A DNA stretch of 40,014 nucleotides from Bacillota bacterium (GCA_022360955.1 JAKSBV010000075.1:1-40014), one strand, 5' to 3'; shown: positions 8,509 through 17,229, numbered from the stretch's first letter. Notes: generated from the letters alone by a model not told the origin. Translations and numbers: made by a program.

Positions 8509-8576
8509 ATCATACCCGTCACAACATTACTAGGACATATGTCATATTGACAGGTATTTTTATATATAAAAATACC
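8509..8576. promoter_or_regulatory. Divergent control region with three palindromes (Crp/Fnr candidate sites)
   Basis: The gap between the permease pair and the Crp/Fnr gene holds GACATATGTC (8534-8543, perfect), TGTCA-TAT-TGACA (8540-8552, perfect arms) and a perfect 24-base palindrome GGTATTTTTATA/TATAAAAATACC (8553-8576). A -10 candidate TATGAT for the permeases lies at 8514-8509 (minus), with no good -35. The second palindrome would be centred near -44, about where a class II Crp/Fnr activator binds. TTGACA at 8547-8552 could be a plus-strand -35 but lacks a clear -10. Confidence 0.5.
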
Positions 8577-8629
8577 CAAAATGTGATAAAATGGTTTATA
8601 TGATATGTATGGAGAGGAGGTTGCGGTCA

Positions 8630-9325
8630 ATGCAAAGAATATTTGATCAGAAAAAGTTGGACTATTTTATTCGTCAACATCATATTGAAGCGATTGTGGA
8701 TAAAAATATGAAAACGTATATGGAATTGCATCTATTCAATAAGCATGACCTTATCTGCAGAGCTGATGAGAAAATGGATTACTTTTATTTTTTCGTTGAA
8801 GGGAAAGGAAAAGTGTACACCTTATTAAAAAACGGAAAATCTCTCTTATTGCAATTTTATAATCCGCTAAAAGTGATTGGCGACCTTGAATTGATTGATA
8901 TCGATACGGCCAGCTGTAATATTGAAGCTATAGAGGAATCATTCTGCATAGGCATTCCCATGGAGGCTCTCAGAAAAAATGCCCTTGACGATACGAAGTT
9001 CTTGAAATATATGTGTAAAAGCTTAGGCGATAAACTGGATAAAATATCAAAATCCAGTGCGATCAATCTTTTATATCCCTTGGAAAATAGAGTGGCCGGC
9101 TACCTTTTAGCCACCTCACCGGCCGATAACAAATCCTCCGGCCGTGAAAGCCTTTATACGCATAAATTGACGGAAATGGCAGACTTGCTAGGTACCAGCT
9201 ATCGGCATCTGACACGGACTATTCATAAACTATGTAATCAAAAAATCATTAAAAAAGAAAAAAATGCTATTATCATTTTAAACAGAACTGTATTAGGACA
9301 ATTAGCCGGTGATATTTATGAATAG
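8630..9325 (+). CDS. Crp/Fnr-family transcriptional regulator (YeiL-like)
   Basis: One-component regulator of 231 residues with an N-terminal cyclic-nucleotide-binding-like beta barrel (about 20-125; DLICRADEKMDYFYFFVEGKGKVY split around the conserved FxxxG) and a C-terminal winged helix (about 150-225; THKLTEMADLLGTSYRHLTR as recognition region). No cysteine cluster for an Fe-S centre is seen, so oxygen sensing as in Fnr is unlikely. An ATG 13 codons upstream exists, but GAGGAGG nine bases before the ATG at 8630 decides the start. It is divergent from the YdcZ pair and probably controls it through palindromes in the shared spacer. Effector unknown. Confidence 0.88.
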   Translation: MQRIFDQKKLDYFIRQHHIEAIVDKNMKTYMELHLFNKHDLICRADEKMDYFYFFVEGKGKVYTLLKNGKSLLLQFYNPLKVIGDLELIDIDTASCNIEAIEESFCIGIPMEALRKNALDDTKFLKYMCKSLGDKLDKISKSSAINLLYPLENRVAGYLLATSPADNKSSGRESLYTHKLTEMADLLGTSYRHLTRTIHKLCNQKIIKKEKNAIIILNRTVLGQLAGDIYE

Positions 9326-9372
9326 AAAAAAACATTTTGCAGGGACCGCCGGATTAATCTCCGGCAGCCTGC

Positions 9373-9879
9373 TCAACGCCGAAATGACTGGGGCCAGCCA
9401 ATATATTTGTTTAAAATATCCACAAACTGCATTAAGCCCCGGGCATCTTCGTTATCAAATCTTCCAATTTTAGGACTGTCAACATCCAGTACTCCTATCA
9501 ATCTTTCATTTTGTACGATGGGCACAACAATCTCGGATCGGGAGGCAGCGTCACAGGCAATATGTCCCGGGAAATCATGTACATCCTTTACGACTTGTAT
9601 TGTTCTTTCTTTGGCAGCCGTACCACAAACACCTTTCCCTAAAGCAATACGGACACATGCCGGTTTTCCCTGAAATGGTCCCAGTACCAGCTCCCCCTCT
9701 TTGTATAAATAAAAACCGGCCCAATTAATATCCGGCAATTGTAAATACAATAATGCGGCTGCATTGGCGCTGCTCGCCAGCCAATCCGTCTCTTCACCGA
9801 TTAAACCTGCGAGAGTTGCGTTCAGCCGGTCATAGAATGTCGGCTTGTCTTCCCCGCACAATTGGTGCATAGCATGCAT
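9373..9879 (-). CDS. msrC: Free methionine-(R)-sulfoxide reductase (GAF domain, YebR type)
   Basis: Cytosolic repair enzyme that reduces free methionine-(R)-sulfoxide with thioredoxin-type electrons. The 168 residues form one GAF domain with the family's three redox cysteines, Cys75, Cys85 and Cys109. Their spacing of 10 and 24 matches Cys84, Cys94 and Cys118 of the E. coli enzyme. Diagnostic segments are INWAGFYLY, GPFQGKPACVRIALGKGVCG, HIACDAASRSEIVVP and GVLDVDSP. The frame opens six codons earlier at an ATG overlapping ridA, but AGAGGAG lies directly before the ATG at 9879. It is the last gene of an EamA permease - ridA - msrC operon; ridA ends 14 bases upstream. A role in oxidative or amino-acid stress fits with RidA. 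Confidence 0.92.
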   Translation of the reverse strand: MHAMHQLCGEDKPTFYDRLNATLAGLIGEETDWLASSANAAALLYLQLPDINWAGFYLYKEGELVLGPFQGKPACVRIALGKGVCGTAAKERTIQVVKDVHDFPGHIACDAASRSEIVVPIVQNERLIGVLDVDSPKIGRFDNEDARGLMQFVDILNKYIGWPQSFRR

Positions 9880-9893
9880 TTTGATTACTCCTC

Positions 9894-10283
9894 TCATTCT
9901 CCAATGACTGCGATCGCCTCGATTTCAACCCCTACATCCTTCGGCAGTCTTGCAACCTGCACACAAGACCTTGACGGATAATGGGCGGAAAAATATTTTG
10001 CATAGACCTCATTCACCGCAGCAAAATCATTCATATCCTTTATAAATACGGTCGTTTTCATCACATTATCCAAGCTTGTCCCGCCGGCTTCCAATACTGC
10101 TTTTAAATTCTCCAATACCTGCTCCGTCTGCGCTTGAATATTATCCCCAACAATCTCGCCGGTCTCCGGTGAGATAGGGATTTGCCCGGATGTGAAAACC
10201 AAATCTCCGACTCTCGTCGCTTGAGAATAAGGTCCGATTGCAGCAGGCGCCTTCTCCGTATTGATTATTTCTTTTTTAGCCAT
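9894..10283 (-). CDS. ridA: RidA family 2-iminobutanoate/2-iminopropanoate deaminase
   Basis: Cytosolic deaminase that hydrolyses reactive enamine/imine intermediates formed by PLP enzymes such as threonine dehydratase. The 129-residue protein has the RidA N-terminus ([11 protein letters not shown]), the [11 protein letters not shown] loop, catalytic Arg105 in [13 protein letters not shown] and Glu120 in VEIEAIA, the same numbering as E. coli RidA. A longer frame exists upstream, but GGGAGG eight bases before the ATG at 10283 and the family length fix the start. It lies 28 bases after an EamA permease gene and before msrC. Confidence 0.96.
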   Translation of the reverse strand: MAKKEIINTEKAPAAIGPYSQATRVGDLVFTSGQIPISPETGEIVGDNIQAQTEQVLENLKAVLEAGGTSLDNVMKTTVFIKDMNDFAAVNEVYAKYFSAHYPSRSCVQVARLPKDVGVEIEAIAVIGE

Positions 10284-10311
10284 TGTCAATACCTCCCTAA
10301 CCCTTTTGATA

Positions 10312-11211
10312 TTATGATTCCAACTGCTTGATTTTAACACTTGCATTCGACTTCATTTTAAAATCCGATATCATAAAAATACTTGATAAGATAATGAGTA
10401 ATCCTACAACCATCCCCGTCGTTACGTTTTCCTTTAGAAAAAGAATACCCCATATAACGCCAAATAACGGCACAAGAAAAGTGACGGTCAGCGTTTTAGT
10501 AGGACCGACAGCGGCGATAAGATAAAAGTATAATAAATAGGCCAGTGCCGTACACAACACTGCAAGCCCTATCACCGAGACAACAACAACCTTGGAGACG
10601 GGTACGGCAGGAATGTTGAACAGAACCATGGGCAAAAGCACCAATGCGGCGGCCAATTGCTGTCCGGTCGCAAGGGACAAGGGATCAACGCCTGTAAAGG
10701 TTCTTTTGACGTATACGCCCCCAAAGGCATAGGATATAGCCGCCAAAACAGATAATGAAGCTGAAAAAATGACCTGAGACGAAAAGGGAAGCGGGCTCCA
10801 GCCTAACAAAACGACAACACCACTAACCCCTAAGATAATGCCTAGCACCTTTTTAACCGTTAGCTTTTCTTTTAACCATCCCCAGGCTACAAGTGCCGTA
10901 AACAATGGGGTCGTGGAATTCAGGATAGAGGCCAACGATGCATTCAGCGTTAAAGTAGCTGTTGCAATCAGTGTGAAGGGAATGGCGGCATTCACCGCTC
11001 CCACGATCAAATATTCCTTCCACTTTTCTTTAAAGTTAAGCCTGCGTTTCGTGAAATAGGCGTAAAGGAGTAAGACCAATCCGGCTATCAGCACTCTCAG
11101 TTCAATTAGTAAAAAGGGGCCCAGCACGGGAGAACAAATCCTTATAAATAGAAATGATGCGCCCCATAATGACGCAAGAAGAAATAACACGCCGATCTCT
11201 TTATGTTTCAT
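10312..11211 (-). CDS. EamA/DMT-family transporter (RhaT-like, two EamA repeats)
   Basis: Integral membrane transporter of 299 residues with ten predicted spans made of two EamA repeats (about 5-140 and 155-290). Typical features are [15 protein letters not shown] in helix 1, [14 protein letters not shown] in the first repeat and [15 protein letters not shown] in the second. The open frame starts 29 codons earlier, but AAGGAG seven bases before the ATG at 11211 and the normal start [17 protein letters not shown] support this one. First gene of an operon with ridA and msrC; such pairs suggest amino-acid or metabolite efflux, but the substrate cannot be read. Confidence 0.9.
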   Translation of the reverse strand: MKHKEIGVLFLLASLWGASFLFIRICSPVLGPFLLIELRVLIAGLVLLLYAYFTKRRLNFKEKWKEYLIVGAVNAAIPFTLIATATLTLNASLASILNSTTPLFTALVAWGWLKEKLTVKKVLGIILGVSGVVVLLGWSPLPFSSQVIFSASLSVLAAISYAFGGVYVKRTFTGVDPLSLATGQQLAAALVLLPMVLFNIPAVPVSKVVVVSVIGLAVLCTALAYLLYFYLIAAVGPTKTLTVTFLVPLFGVIWGILFLKENVTTGMVVGLLIILSSIFMISDFKMKSNASVKIKQLES

Positions 11212-11303
11212 CGTTAAACTCCTTATCATAGTATATACGTTTACAAACCTCATCGGCCTTACGTTTTGAAAGCCCACTGTCAAAAAATCATTGTCCAACG
11301 TTA

Positions 11304-11333
11304 ATTATATACCTTATGCTTGTCCCTTGGCAA
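11304..11333 (-). promoter_or_regulatory. Promoter of the EamA-ridA-msrC operon
   Basis: Minus strand TTGCCA (11333-11328), 18-base spacer, perfect TATAAT (11309-11304). It lies about 90 bases before the ATG at 11211. Confidence 0.65.
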
Positions 11334-11342
11334 CCTAAATTT

Positions 11343-11640
11343 TGATTGGGGGGTGTATAAATGCTGGCTGACGAAAATGATTCCAACAAAAATACCGAAC
11401 TTTAAACTTCAAACTATATTGGAACAAGCAATGATGGTTTTCCATTTTTTGTTCCAATATGAATTCGATTTTAAAGTTCGGTACTCAACAACCGGTATTC
11501 CAATGCTAAAAAGCAGTTAAGCGCTGAAAGTTGAGAATACTTCACTAACAACCTCTAAAACAGCTTATAATTCTTTATTTTAGAATCACTCATGAATCCC
11601 CAATAATCTAATTCTTCATTCTTAATTCTTCATTAACAAC
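11343..11640. repeat. Dispersed AT-rich intergenic repeat, family R1 (copy with embedded hairpin)
   Basis: The left end GGGGTGTATAAATGCTGGCTG and the right part (CTAAAAAGCAGTTAAGCGCTG, then CACTAACAACCTCTAAAAC, then AATCTAATTCTTCATTCTT) recur with changes at 32279-32505; only the left end recurs at 7069-7093. The block fills the gap between the EamA operon and the transketolase genes and has no reading frame with a plausible start. A 91-base double-stem hairpin (11393-11483) sits inside this copy but not inside the copy at 32.3 kb, as if inserted. Confidence 0.65.
11393..11483 (+). repeat. Double-stem palindromic element, copy A
   Basis: Outer arms TACCGAACTTTAAA (11393-11406) and TTTAAAGTTCGGTA (11470-11483) are perfect, as are inner arms ATATTGGAACAA (11416-11427) and TTGTTCCAATAT (11449-11460). 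The loop contains AATGATGGTTTT. A second copy with the same plan and compensating base changes lies in inverse orientation at 35423-35517. No gene is encoded. Confidence 0.8.
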
Positions 11641-11679
11641 CCTTTTCCATCATGCTCTTCAACTTAATAAAACTGCGCC

Positions 11680-12615
11680 TTACTTGCTTAATAGGTCATT
11701 TGCATTCTTTACTATGGTTTCGACGTCAAGCCCATAATACGCTGCCAGGTCCGGCCTTTTCCCCGAGCGCCCGAAGGTATCCTTTACGCCCACTTTTCTG
11801 ATCTTCACCGGATATTTCTCTGTGACAACCTCGGAAACGGCACTTCCCAATCCACCCACGACGTTATGGTCTTCAACAGTCACAATCCCTTGGGTCTCTT
11901 TTGCCGCTTTTATAATGATATCTGCATCAATCGGCTTAATACTGCACATATCAATGACTCTTGCAGCAACCCCTTGATCCTCTAAAACAGCGGCGGCTTT
12001 TACCGCTTCATACACCATCTCTCCTACCGCAATAATAGTGACATCACAACCCTCTTTCAAAACGGTTGCTTTGCCGATTTCAAATTTAAAGGTATTGCTG
12101 TCATAGATAACCGGAACATCCATACGTCCGAATCTCATATATACAGGGCCCTCATAGTTCATGGCTGCTTCCACTACGGCCCGCGCTTCAACGGCGTCGG
12201 CAGGGGCTAAGACAACAAAACCGGGAAGGGTTCTCATGATTGATAAATCCTCAATACATTGATGTGAACCGCCGTCCTCCCCAATTAACAAACCACCATG
12301 TGTGCCCCCTATTTTTACATTCAGGCGGGGATATGCAATTGAATTTCTAATCTGTTCATAGGCCCTGCCGGCAGCGAACATTGCAAAAGTGCTGGCAAAA
12401 ACCATCTTTCCGCAGCTGGCAATGCCTGCAGCCGTCGACATCATATCACATTCTGCAATGCCCATATTGAAGAACCGCTGGGGATAGACATCTTGAAACA
12501 TCTTTGTCATCGTGGCCTTCGATAAATCTGCGTCCAGCACCAAAAAGTCGTATTTTTCTCCTAATTCCGCCAGTGCCATCCCATAAGCCTTTCGGGTCGA
12601 CATCTTATTCTGCAT
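11680..12615 (-). CDS. Transketolase, C-terminal subunit
   Basis: Second half of a two-subunit transketolase (pyrimidine-binding and C-terminal domains), 311 residues. It transfers two-carbon units between pentose phosphates using thiamine diphosphate, together with the N-terminal subunit encoded just before. The Pyr domain (about 5-170) shows LDADLSKATM, FFNMGIAECDMMSTAAGIA with the catalytic Glu of the GIAE motif, and EDGGSHQCIEDL; the C-terminal domain (about 185-305) has TVEDHNVVGGLGSAV. GGAGG nine bases before the ATG at 12615 supports that start, which overlaps the preceding gene by 11 bases. It closes the long operon; the gap downstream has no clear terminator, only an R1 repeat. Confidence 0.94.
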   Translation of the reverse strand: MQNKMSTRKAYGMALAELGEKYDFLVLDADLSKATMTKMFQDVYPQRFFNMGIAECDMMSTAAGIASCGKMVFASTFAMFAAGRAYEQIRNSIAYPRLNVKIGGTHGGLLIGEDGGSHQCIEDLSIMRTLPGFVVLAPADAVEARAVVEAAMNYEGPVYMRFGRMDVPVIYDSNTFKFEIGKATVLKEGCDVTIIAVGEMVYEAVKAAAVLEDQGVAARVIDMCSIKPIDADIIIKAAKETQGIVTVEDHNVVGGLGSAVSEVVTEKYPVKIRKVGVKDTFGRSGKRPDLAAYYGLDVETIVKNANDLLSK

Positions 12616-13462
12616 GATGAAGCACCTCCAAATCCCTTATTTTTTGTTCCAACTCTGCAATGGCCATATCTCTTTGTTCCTTATTTGGAGCTGCTCCATG
12701 CCATTCAACCCGATTTTCCATAAAAGATACGCCCTGCCCTTTGATCGTTTTACAGAGAATCAGCGTAGGCATACCCTGAGTATTTTTGGCGGCATCAACC
12801 GCCTGAAGCAATTGCGCTATATCATGTCCGTCAACTTTGATTACATGCCACCCAAAGGCCTCAAACTTCTTGTCGATAGCACCCAGTGACATCACTTCGT
12901 CAACAGCGCCATCAATCTGAAGCCCATTATGATCCAAAAAGGCAATTATATTGTCGAGCTTATAATGTGCCGCTGTCATTGCTGCTTCCCACACTTGCCC
13001 TTCTTGTGATTCCCCATCCCCGAGAATACAAAATACGTGATAATCCTTTTTCATGTATTTTCCTGCTATCGCCATACCGTTAGCAGCCGACAGCCCTTGC
13101 CCTAAAGAACCGGTTGACATGTCAATGCCCGGTACTTTATTCATATCCGGGTGTCCTTGCAGAAAACTATCGCACTGCCTTAAACGGGATAGTTCCTCGC
13201 GACCGAAAAAGCCTTTTTCTGCCAATGCCCCGTATAGCGCCGGTGCCGTATGACCTTTCGACAGTACTAATCGATCCCTGTCCTCCCATTTTGGACGATT
13301 GGTATCAACATTCATGACACTAAAATATAGAACAGACAGTATATCCGTGATAGACAACGACCCTCCGGGATGCCCGGAACTACAGCTATAGGTTGATTCA
13401 ATGACATGTCTTTTAATGTTGATAGACGTTTTCTTCAATGCAGCAATTTTCTTATCCGTCAT
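12605..13462 (-). CDS. Transketolase, N-terminal subunit
   Basis: Thiamine-diphosphate-binding PP domain of a split transketolase, 285 residues. Motifs are SSGHPGGSLSITDIL, SKGHTAPALYGALAEKGF, STGSLGQGLSAANGMA, and the TPP/Mg signature GDGESQEGQVWEAAM followed by LDHNGLQIDG. Three ATG codons stand in tandem (13468, 13465, 13462). AAAGGAG lies seven bases before the third and only one base before the first, so 13462 is preferred. It overlaps the C-terminal subunit gene, so the two are translationally coupled. In this operon the enzyme would feed xylulose-5-phosphate made by the upstream epimerases into the pentose phosphate pathway. Confidence 0.94.
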   Translation of the reverse strand: MTDKKIAALKKTSINIKRHVIESTYSCSSGHPGGSLSITDILSVLYFSVMNVDTNRPKWEDRDRLVLSKGHTAPALYGALAEKGFFGREELSRLRQCDSFLQGHPDMNKVPGIDMSTGSLGQGLSAANGMAIAGKYMKKDYHVFCILGDGESQEGQVWEAAMTAAHYKLDNIIAFLDHNGLQIDGAVDEVMSLGAIDKKFEAFGWHVIKVDGHDIAQLLQAVDAAKNTQGMPTLILCKTIKGQGVSFMENRVEWHGAAPNKEQRDMAIAELEQKIRDLEVLHHAE

Positions 13463-13506
13463 CATCATACTCCTTTAACCTTTTTATATTTACCGATACC
13501 CAATCC

Positions 13507-14532
13507 CTAAGCCTTTTTAAGCTCATATAATGCAACTTCGTCAATCTGCCTGTTGGCAGACAGTATAAACACACGATCCTTTTCATGGGCCACTGAGATT
13601 TGGCTCGGTCCGGTATCTTCGTCAATTTGAATCGTCACCATCTTACCGGTGCTTTTATCCTTTTGAATACACATAAGTTCCATTCTGTCACGTCTGTAAC
13701 CTACCAGGAAAGATTGCTTCCCTAAGATATCTCCCCCCCAAACCACATGGCCGAAGTCAATATCCTGTTCATATACAGGCTTCCATCCCGCATCCTTTTT
13801 ATAAATGACAAATTTATTGCCATGAAAGGGTTCAATGGTTCCGATTTCCAAATGACCGTCACCATCTATATCACAGACGGCAATGTCACTCACTTCATGA
13901 TCTAATATTCTTTCGGTTTTCCATTCCCCGCCGGCATCTTCCGGTATATAAACAAGAAAAACACCCTCAACGCCGGTTATAAAATATCCCCGTTTTTCAT
14001 CCCACGTCACAGCACAAAAACCATGATTTTTTGTGATACCGTCTAAAACCTTTTTCGTTTCAAAGGGTTTATCAAAACCTTCGCTGAGTTTCCCAACGTA
14101 TACGGCTCCCGGTTTTGACCAATCCTGCTGAAATTCTTTACCGCTGCAAAGGGTGGCACCGATAAAATAGACTTCACCGGAAATAACAAAAAGATCAAAA
14201 CGATGAAGATAGGGAAAGGGCATAACAGGCTTCACCGACCAACTGCCCTCCTCATATTTCACATAATGCAGCATACACTCTTTTGCATCAAATACGGGAA
14301 AGAACTGCTGCGTTGCAAGGAATTCACCTTCTCTGCCCGGTATGGGCACTATATTCATGGTTCCACCGGGCCCATCCCACACCACCGTCTCCTGATTCCC
14401 AGCATGTTCATAGGCACAGCATTGACCTCTTCCTTCTGTTGCGGCTAAAAAAAGCAGCTCGTTATCGATCTTTGTATAAGCTGTAGCATAAACCTTTTCA
14501 ATTGACCCTAATATTTTCTTATGAATGTTCAT
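13507..14532 (-). CDS. Cytosolic FG-GAP/VCBS-like beta-propeller protein of unknown function
   Basis: Protein of 341 residues with no signal peptide or membrane span. It is rich in short beta-strand repeats resembling a propeller. One clear FG-GAP calcium-binding loop is visible, DIDGDGHLEIGTIEPFHG (residues 221-238), with weaker repeats before it (for example NHGFCAVTWDEKRGYFITG) and after it (GHVVWGGDILGKQSFLVGY). FG-GAP proteins are usually secreted, so a cytosolic one inside a sugar catabolic operon is unusual. It lies between the sugar isomerase and transketolase genes, with AAGGAT before the ATG, and is plainly part of the operon. It may be an enzyme (lyase, isomerase or lactonase) in the pathway; no catalytic residues could be assigned. 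The function is not recognised. Confidence 0.65.
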   Translation of the reverse strand: MNIHKKILGSIEKVYATAYTKIDNELLFLAATEGRGQCCAYEHAGNQETVVWDGPGGTMNIVPIPGREGEFLATQQFFPVFDAKECMLHYVKYEEGSWSVKPVMPFPYLHRFDLFVISGEVYFIGATLCSGKEFQQDWSKPGAVYVGKLSEGFDKPFETKKVLDGITKNHGFCAVTWDEKRGYFITGVEGVFLVYIPEDAGGEWKTERILDHEVSDIAVCDIDGDGHLEIGTIEPFHGNKFVIYKKDAGWKPVYEQDIDFGHVVWGGDILGKQSFLVGYRRDRMELMCIQKDKSTGKMVTIQIDEDTGPSQISVAHEKDRVFILSANRQIDEVALYELKKA

Positions 14533-14597
14533 CTTTTATCATCCTTTTATAGTTAATCCCTTCACTCGCATACGGTACCAAACATCAAAAAGTACCG

Positions 14598-15416
14598 CTA
14601 TGCCAGTCCGATTTTGTTAAAAAATTCTATCCCTTTTTCTGCGCAGGTCTTTCCGTCCGGCAAAGCCAGTGCTTCCAGACATAAGTACCCATTATAGCGA
14701 ATCTGCTTTAACACTTCGTATATTTTCACCATATCCATATGACCCATGCCCGGGGCCAATCTGTTGGAATCCACAAAATGGATATGCTGAATGAGTGCTT
14801 GACATTTGATCAGACTATCTTCGATTGAGACATCTTCAATATTCATATGAAATGTATCCAGCATCAAATACAGAGGAAGTCCGCATTTTTGTATAAAATC
14901 ATAGGCCTCTATGCTTGCGTTGAGCGTATTGATTTCATATCGATTGATAGGTTCAACCACCAGCTTTACATCATATTTCTCCGCATAGGGAATCAGCTTC
15001 TCCGAGGAATCTGCAAACCTCTCCAAAAGCGCCTCTGCCGTATCATTTCTTTTTACGCTCCCTCTTACAAGGCCCAGCGAAACCATTGCATTGACCTGTG
15101 AGGCATAAACAATGATTTCCTTCATTCTTTTAATGATTTCTTCTCTGATGTCTTTATCCATATCGCCTAAGAACAATCCGGCTTTTGCCATAGCAGCCGG
15201 CATCACTACGCCAACGCCCAGGCCATTGGCTTTCAATAATGTTATTGCTTTCCTGCTGACCTCCTCTTTAGGGTCCAAAACAAACAAATCCACCCCATCA
15301 TACCCAATCTCTTTGATATAGGGAATATTTTCCTCAATATTGCCGGAGAACAGTACCGGTGCATTTTTATCGGCTTTAAAAAGAGAAAGCGAAACTGACT
15401 TTTTAACTTTAATCAC
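14598..15416 (-). CDS. Sugar phosphate isomerase/epimerase (xylose-isomerase-like TIM barrel)
   Basis: Metal-dependent (beta/alpha)8 enzyme of the AP-endonuclease-2 / sugar isomerase fold, 272 residues. Probable metal ligands are the Glu of VVEPINRYE, Asp of LMLDTFHMN, His of HIHFVDSNR and Glu of CLEALALP, in the usual order. Its place beside lactonase and 4-epimerase genes matches that of UlaE (L-xylulose-5-phosphate 3-epimerase), but sequence likeness to UlaE is not obvious by eye, so the reaction is open. The start is GTG at 15416, immediately after the AraD stop codon, with no strong RBS: translation is probably coupled. There is no alternative ATG nearby. Confidence 0.85.
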   Translation of the reverse strand: MIKVKKSVSLSLFKADKNAPVLFSGNIEENIPYIKEIGYDGVDLFVLDPKEEVSRKAITLLKANGLGVGVVMPAAMAKAGLFLGDMDKDIREEIIKRMKEIIVYASQVNAMVSLGLVRGSVKRNDTAEALLERFADSSEKLIPYAEKYDVKLVVEPINRYEINTLNASIEAYDFIQKCGLPLYLMLDTFHMNIEDVSIEDSLIKCQALIQHIHFVDSNRLAPGMGHMDMVKIYEVLKQIRYNGYLCLEALALPDGKTCAEKGIEFFNKIGLA

Positions 15417-16115
15417 CTACTTGCTTTGATAAAAATATGAATTCTTACCATATTTTCTCGTGTAGTGCTTTTCTGTCATGTATTCGGGCAGCAAGAGCCC
15501 CTTTCCCCCGTTTATATCCATGGACAGCTTAGCCATTTTAGCAATTTCTTCAAGTATTACACTATGTTCCACGGCAGAAGCGGCATCCTTGCCCCAGGTG
15601 AAAGGTCCGTGTCCCGGTGTCAATACCGCACCCATTTCAAGGGGATCTCTGCCGGCAAACAATTCACATATAATTTGTCCGACTATCCTCTCATAATCTC
15701 CCGTTACTTCTTCTTCGGTCAATTGTCTTGTACAAGGGATCTCCCCGTAAAAGTGATCCGCATGTGTCGTACCCAGCACCGGAATGCTTTGGCCGGCTTG
15801 ACTCCATGCTGTCGCCCAGGTCGAATGGGTGTGGGCAATACCTCCTACGTTTTCAAATGCTTTATATATTTCCAGATGGATATCCAAATCTACCGAGGGC
15901 AATAGCTTGCCCTCAACCAACTTTCCGTCCATATCAACCACCGACATATCATCGGCAGTTAATTGATCATATTCAATGCCTCTCGGCTTTATCACTACAA
16001 TATTATTTTCCCGGTCAATCGCACTGACATTACCCCAAGTATATATCACCAGCCCCCTGTCAACCAGTTCCAGATTGGCTCTATAGACCTCTGCTTTCAA
16101 TGTTTTCAAGTCCAT
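15417..16115 (-). CDS. araD: L-ribulose-5-phosphate 4-epimerase (AraD/UlaF/SgbE family)
   Basis: Class II aldolase-fold, zinc-dependent enzyme that converts L-ribulose-5-phosphate to D-xylulose-5-phosphate. The 232 residues match E. coli AraD numbering: Asp76 (PSVDLDIH), zinc ligands His95 and His97 (AHTHSTWATAW), Asp120 (GTTHADHFYG), third zinc ligand His169 (TPGHGPFTWG) and a C-terminal Tyr-rich tail. AAAGGAG precedes the ATG at 16115. It follows the ulaG-type gene by 28 bases and abuts the isomerase gene. No arabinose genes lie near, so its partner here is the lactonase; UlaF is the likely functional counterpart. Product D-xylulose-5-P would be used by the transketolase at the operon end. 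Confidence 0.96.
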   Translation of the reverse strand: MDLKTLKAEVYRANLELVDRGLVIYTWGNVSAIDRENNIVVIKPRGIEYDQLTADDMSVVDMDGKLVEGKLLPSVDLDIHLEIYKAFENVGGIAHTHSTWATAWSQAGQSIPVLGTTHADHFYGEIPCTRQLTEEEVTGDYERIVGQIICELFAGRDPLEMGAVLTPGHGPFTWGKDAASAVEHSVILEEIAKMAKLSMDINGGKGLLLPEYMTEKHYTRKYGKNSYFYQSK

Positions 16116-16143
16116 TATCTATACTCCTTTATAAATATTACTT

Positions 16144-17226
16144 TTATAGGAACGATTTGAACGGTACATTGGGCTCGTCGGTGAATGCATCCGAGAATCC
16201 ACGTTCAAACATAAATCTCTTCTTATCCTTATCGTCAGGATATACATATCCTCCGCCAACTTCCCACAGGAATACATTGAATTGATAATTCAATCTGTCT
16301 TTTCTAAAATTGTATACCAATTCCACCTCTCTCGGATCGCCTAACATATTGGACCAAATATCGTAATGGAACGGAATCAGTACTTTTGCATTAAGGTTTT
16401 CGGCTATTCTGCAGCAATCAACGGACGTCACTTTGTCCGAGCATCCGATCGGATTCTCCCCGTAGGATACCAAAACCACATCAATCTCGTGGTCTTTACC
16501 GTGTTTTACATAGTAGTTAGACATATGAGAATCTCCACTATGATATATGTTTCCGCCCGGGGTTTTGATAATAAAGTTGACTGCTCTGTCGTCCATATCG
16601 TCGGGAAGCCTGCCTCTGATATCTCCGGCCGGCGGTGCCGTAATCAAAGCCGTTCTGTCAAAGGAATCGACTGCAACAATTTCGATATCTTTGATCTTAA
16701 TACTGTCACCGGGTCTTACGACCGTAATTCTCTCTTCCGGCACGCCCCATTTTCTCCAGATGTTCGCACTGAATTCGGGTCCTATAAACGGTGCGTCGGT
16801 ATTCTTAACGATGGCAGCCGCAACATAGGGATCAATGTGATCTCTATGAAAATGAGTGGATAAAACGGCATCCATCTTTGTAAACGCAAACGGGTCAATG
16901 ACCATCGGAGCACTTCTGGCATTGGGCTGCCATTGTCTGCTGCCTGTCATTCTGGCCATTTGAAAATCTTTACCCTGTCCCCACTCGGGCGGTTCGGGAA
17001 ACTTTCTTGTCTGCTTTCCTGTGTCTAACCACAGGTCTATAATAATATTACAATCGGCCGGCGTTTTAACCCATATACCCGTACAACCGAGCCACCACAT
17101 TGCAAATTTATTCGGTTCCACTACCGTATTGTCAATTTTTTCATTGAGGAATGTGCCCCATTCCGGGAATACATTATTAATCCACGTTTGTCTGTCCAAA
17201 TCTTTGATATTTACATCATTTATCAT
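16144..17226 (-). CDS. ulaG: UlaG-type L-ascorbate-6-phosphate lactonase (metallo-beta-lactamase fold)
   Basis: Predicted cytosolic Mn-dependent lactonase of 360 residues, resembling E. coli UlaG (about 354) along its whole length. Shared segments include FAMWWLGCTGIWVKT, the metal motif THFHRDHID (His125, His127, Asp129, His130), GPEFSANIWRKWGVPEERI, FDRTALITAP, DDRAVNFIIKTPGG, YHSGDSHMSNYYVKHG, SYGENP, IPFHYDIWSN and a C-terminus ending in PFKSFL. UlaG opens the lactone of L-ascorbate-6-phosphate. Here there is no ascorbate PTS to make that phosphate; the gene follows tctA by three bases. So the natural substrate may be an unphosphorylated or differently made lactone. GGAGTGAGTAAACG precedes the ATG. 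Family assignment is firm; exact substrate is inference. Confidence 0.95.
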   Translation of the reverse strand: MINDVNIKDLDRQTWINNVFPEWGTFLNEKIDNTVVEPNKFAMWWLGCTGIWVKTPADCNIIIDLWLDTGKQTRKFPEPPEWGQGKDFQMARMTGSRQWQPNARSAPMVIDPFAFTKMDAVLSTHFHRDHIDPYVAAAIVKNTDAPFIGPEFSANIWRKWGVPEERITVVRPGDSIKIKDIEIVAVDSFDRTALITAPPAGDIRGRLPDDMDDRAVNFIIKTPGGNIYHSGDSHMSNYYVKHGKDHEIDVVLVSYGENPIGCSDKVTSVDCCRIAENLNAKVLIPFHYDIWSNMLGDPREVELVYNFRKDRLNYQFNVFLWEVGGGYVYPDDKDKKRFMFERGFSDAFTDEPNVPFKSFL

Positions 17227-17229
17227 CGT

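Noticed and set aside
9336-9366. GCCGGA...TCCGGC hairpin between the Crp/Fnr gene and msrC as a terminator
   Set aside because: No T-run follows on the plus strand, and on the minus strand the T-run starts only about 15 bases later, so it was not called.
16366-16863. 165-codon plus-strand frame inside the lactonase gene
   Set aside because: Antisense to strongly conserved UlaG segments; no RBS.
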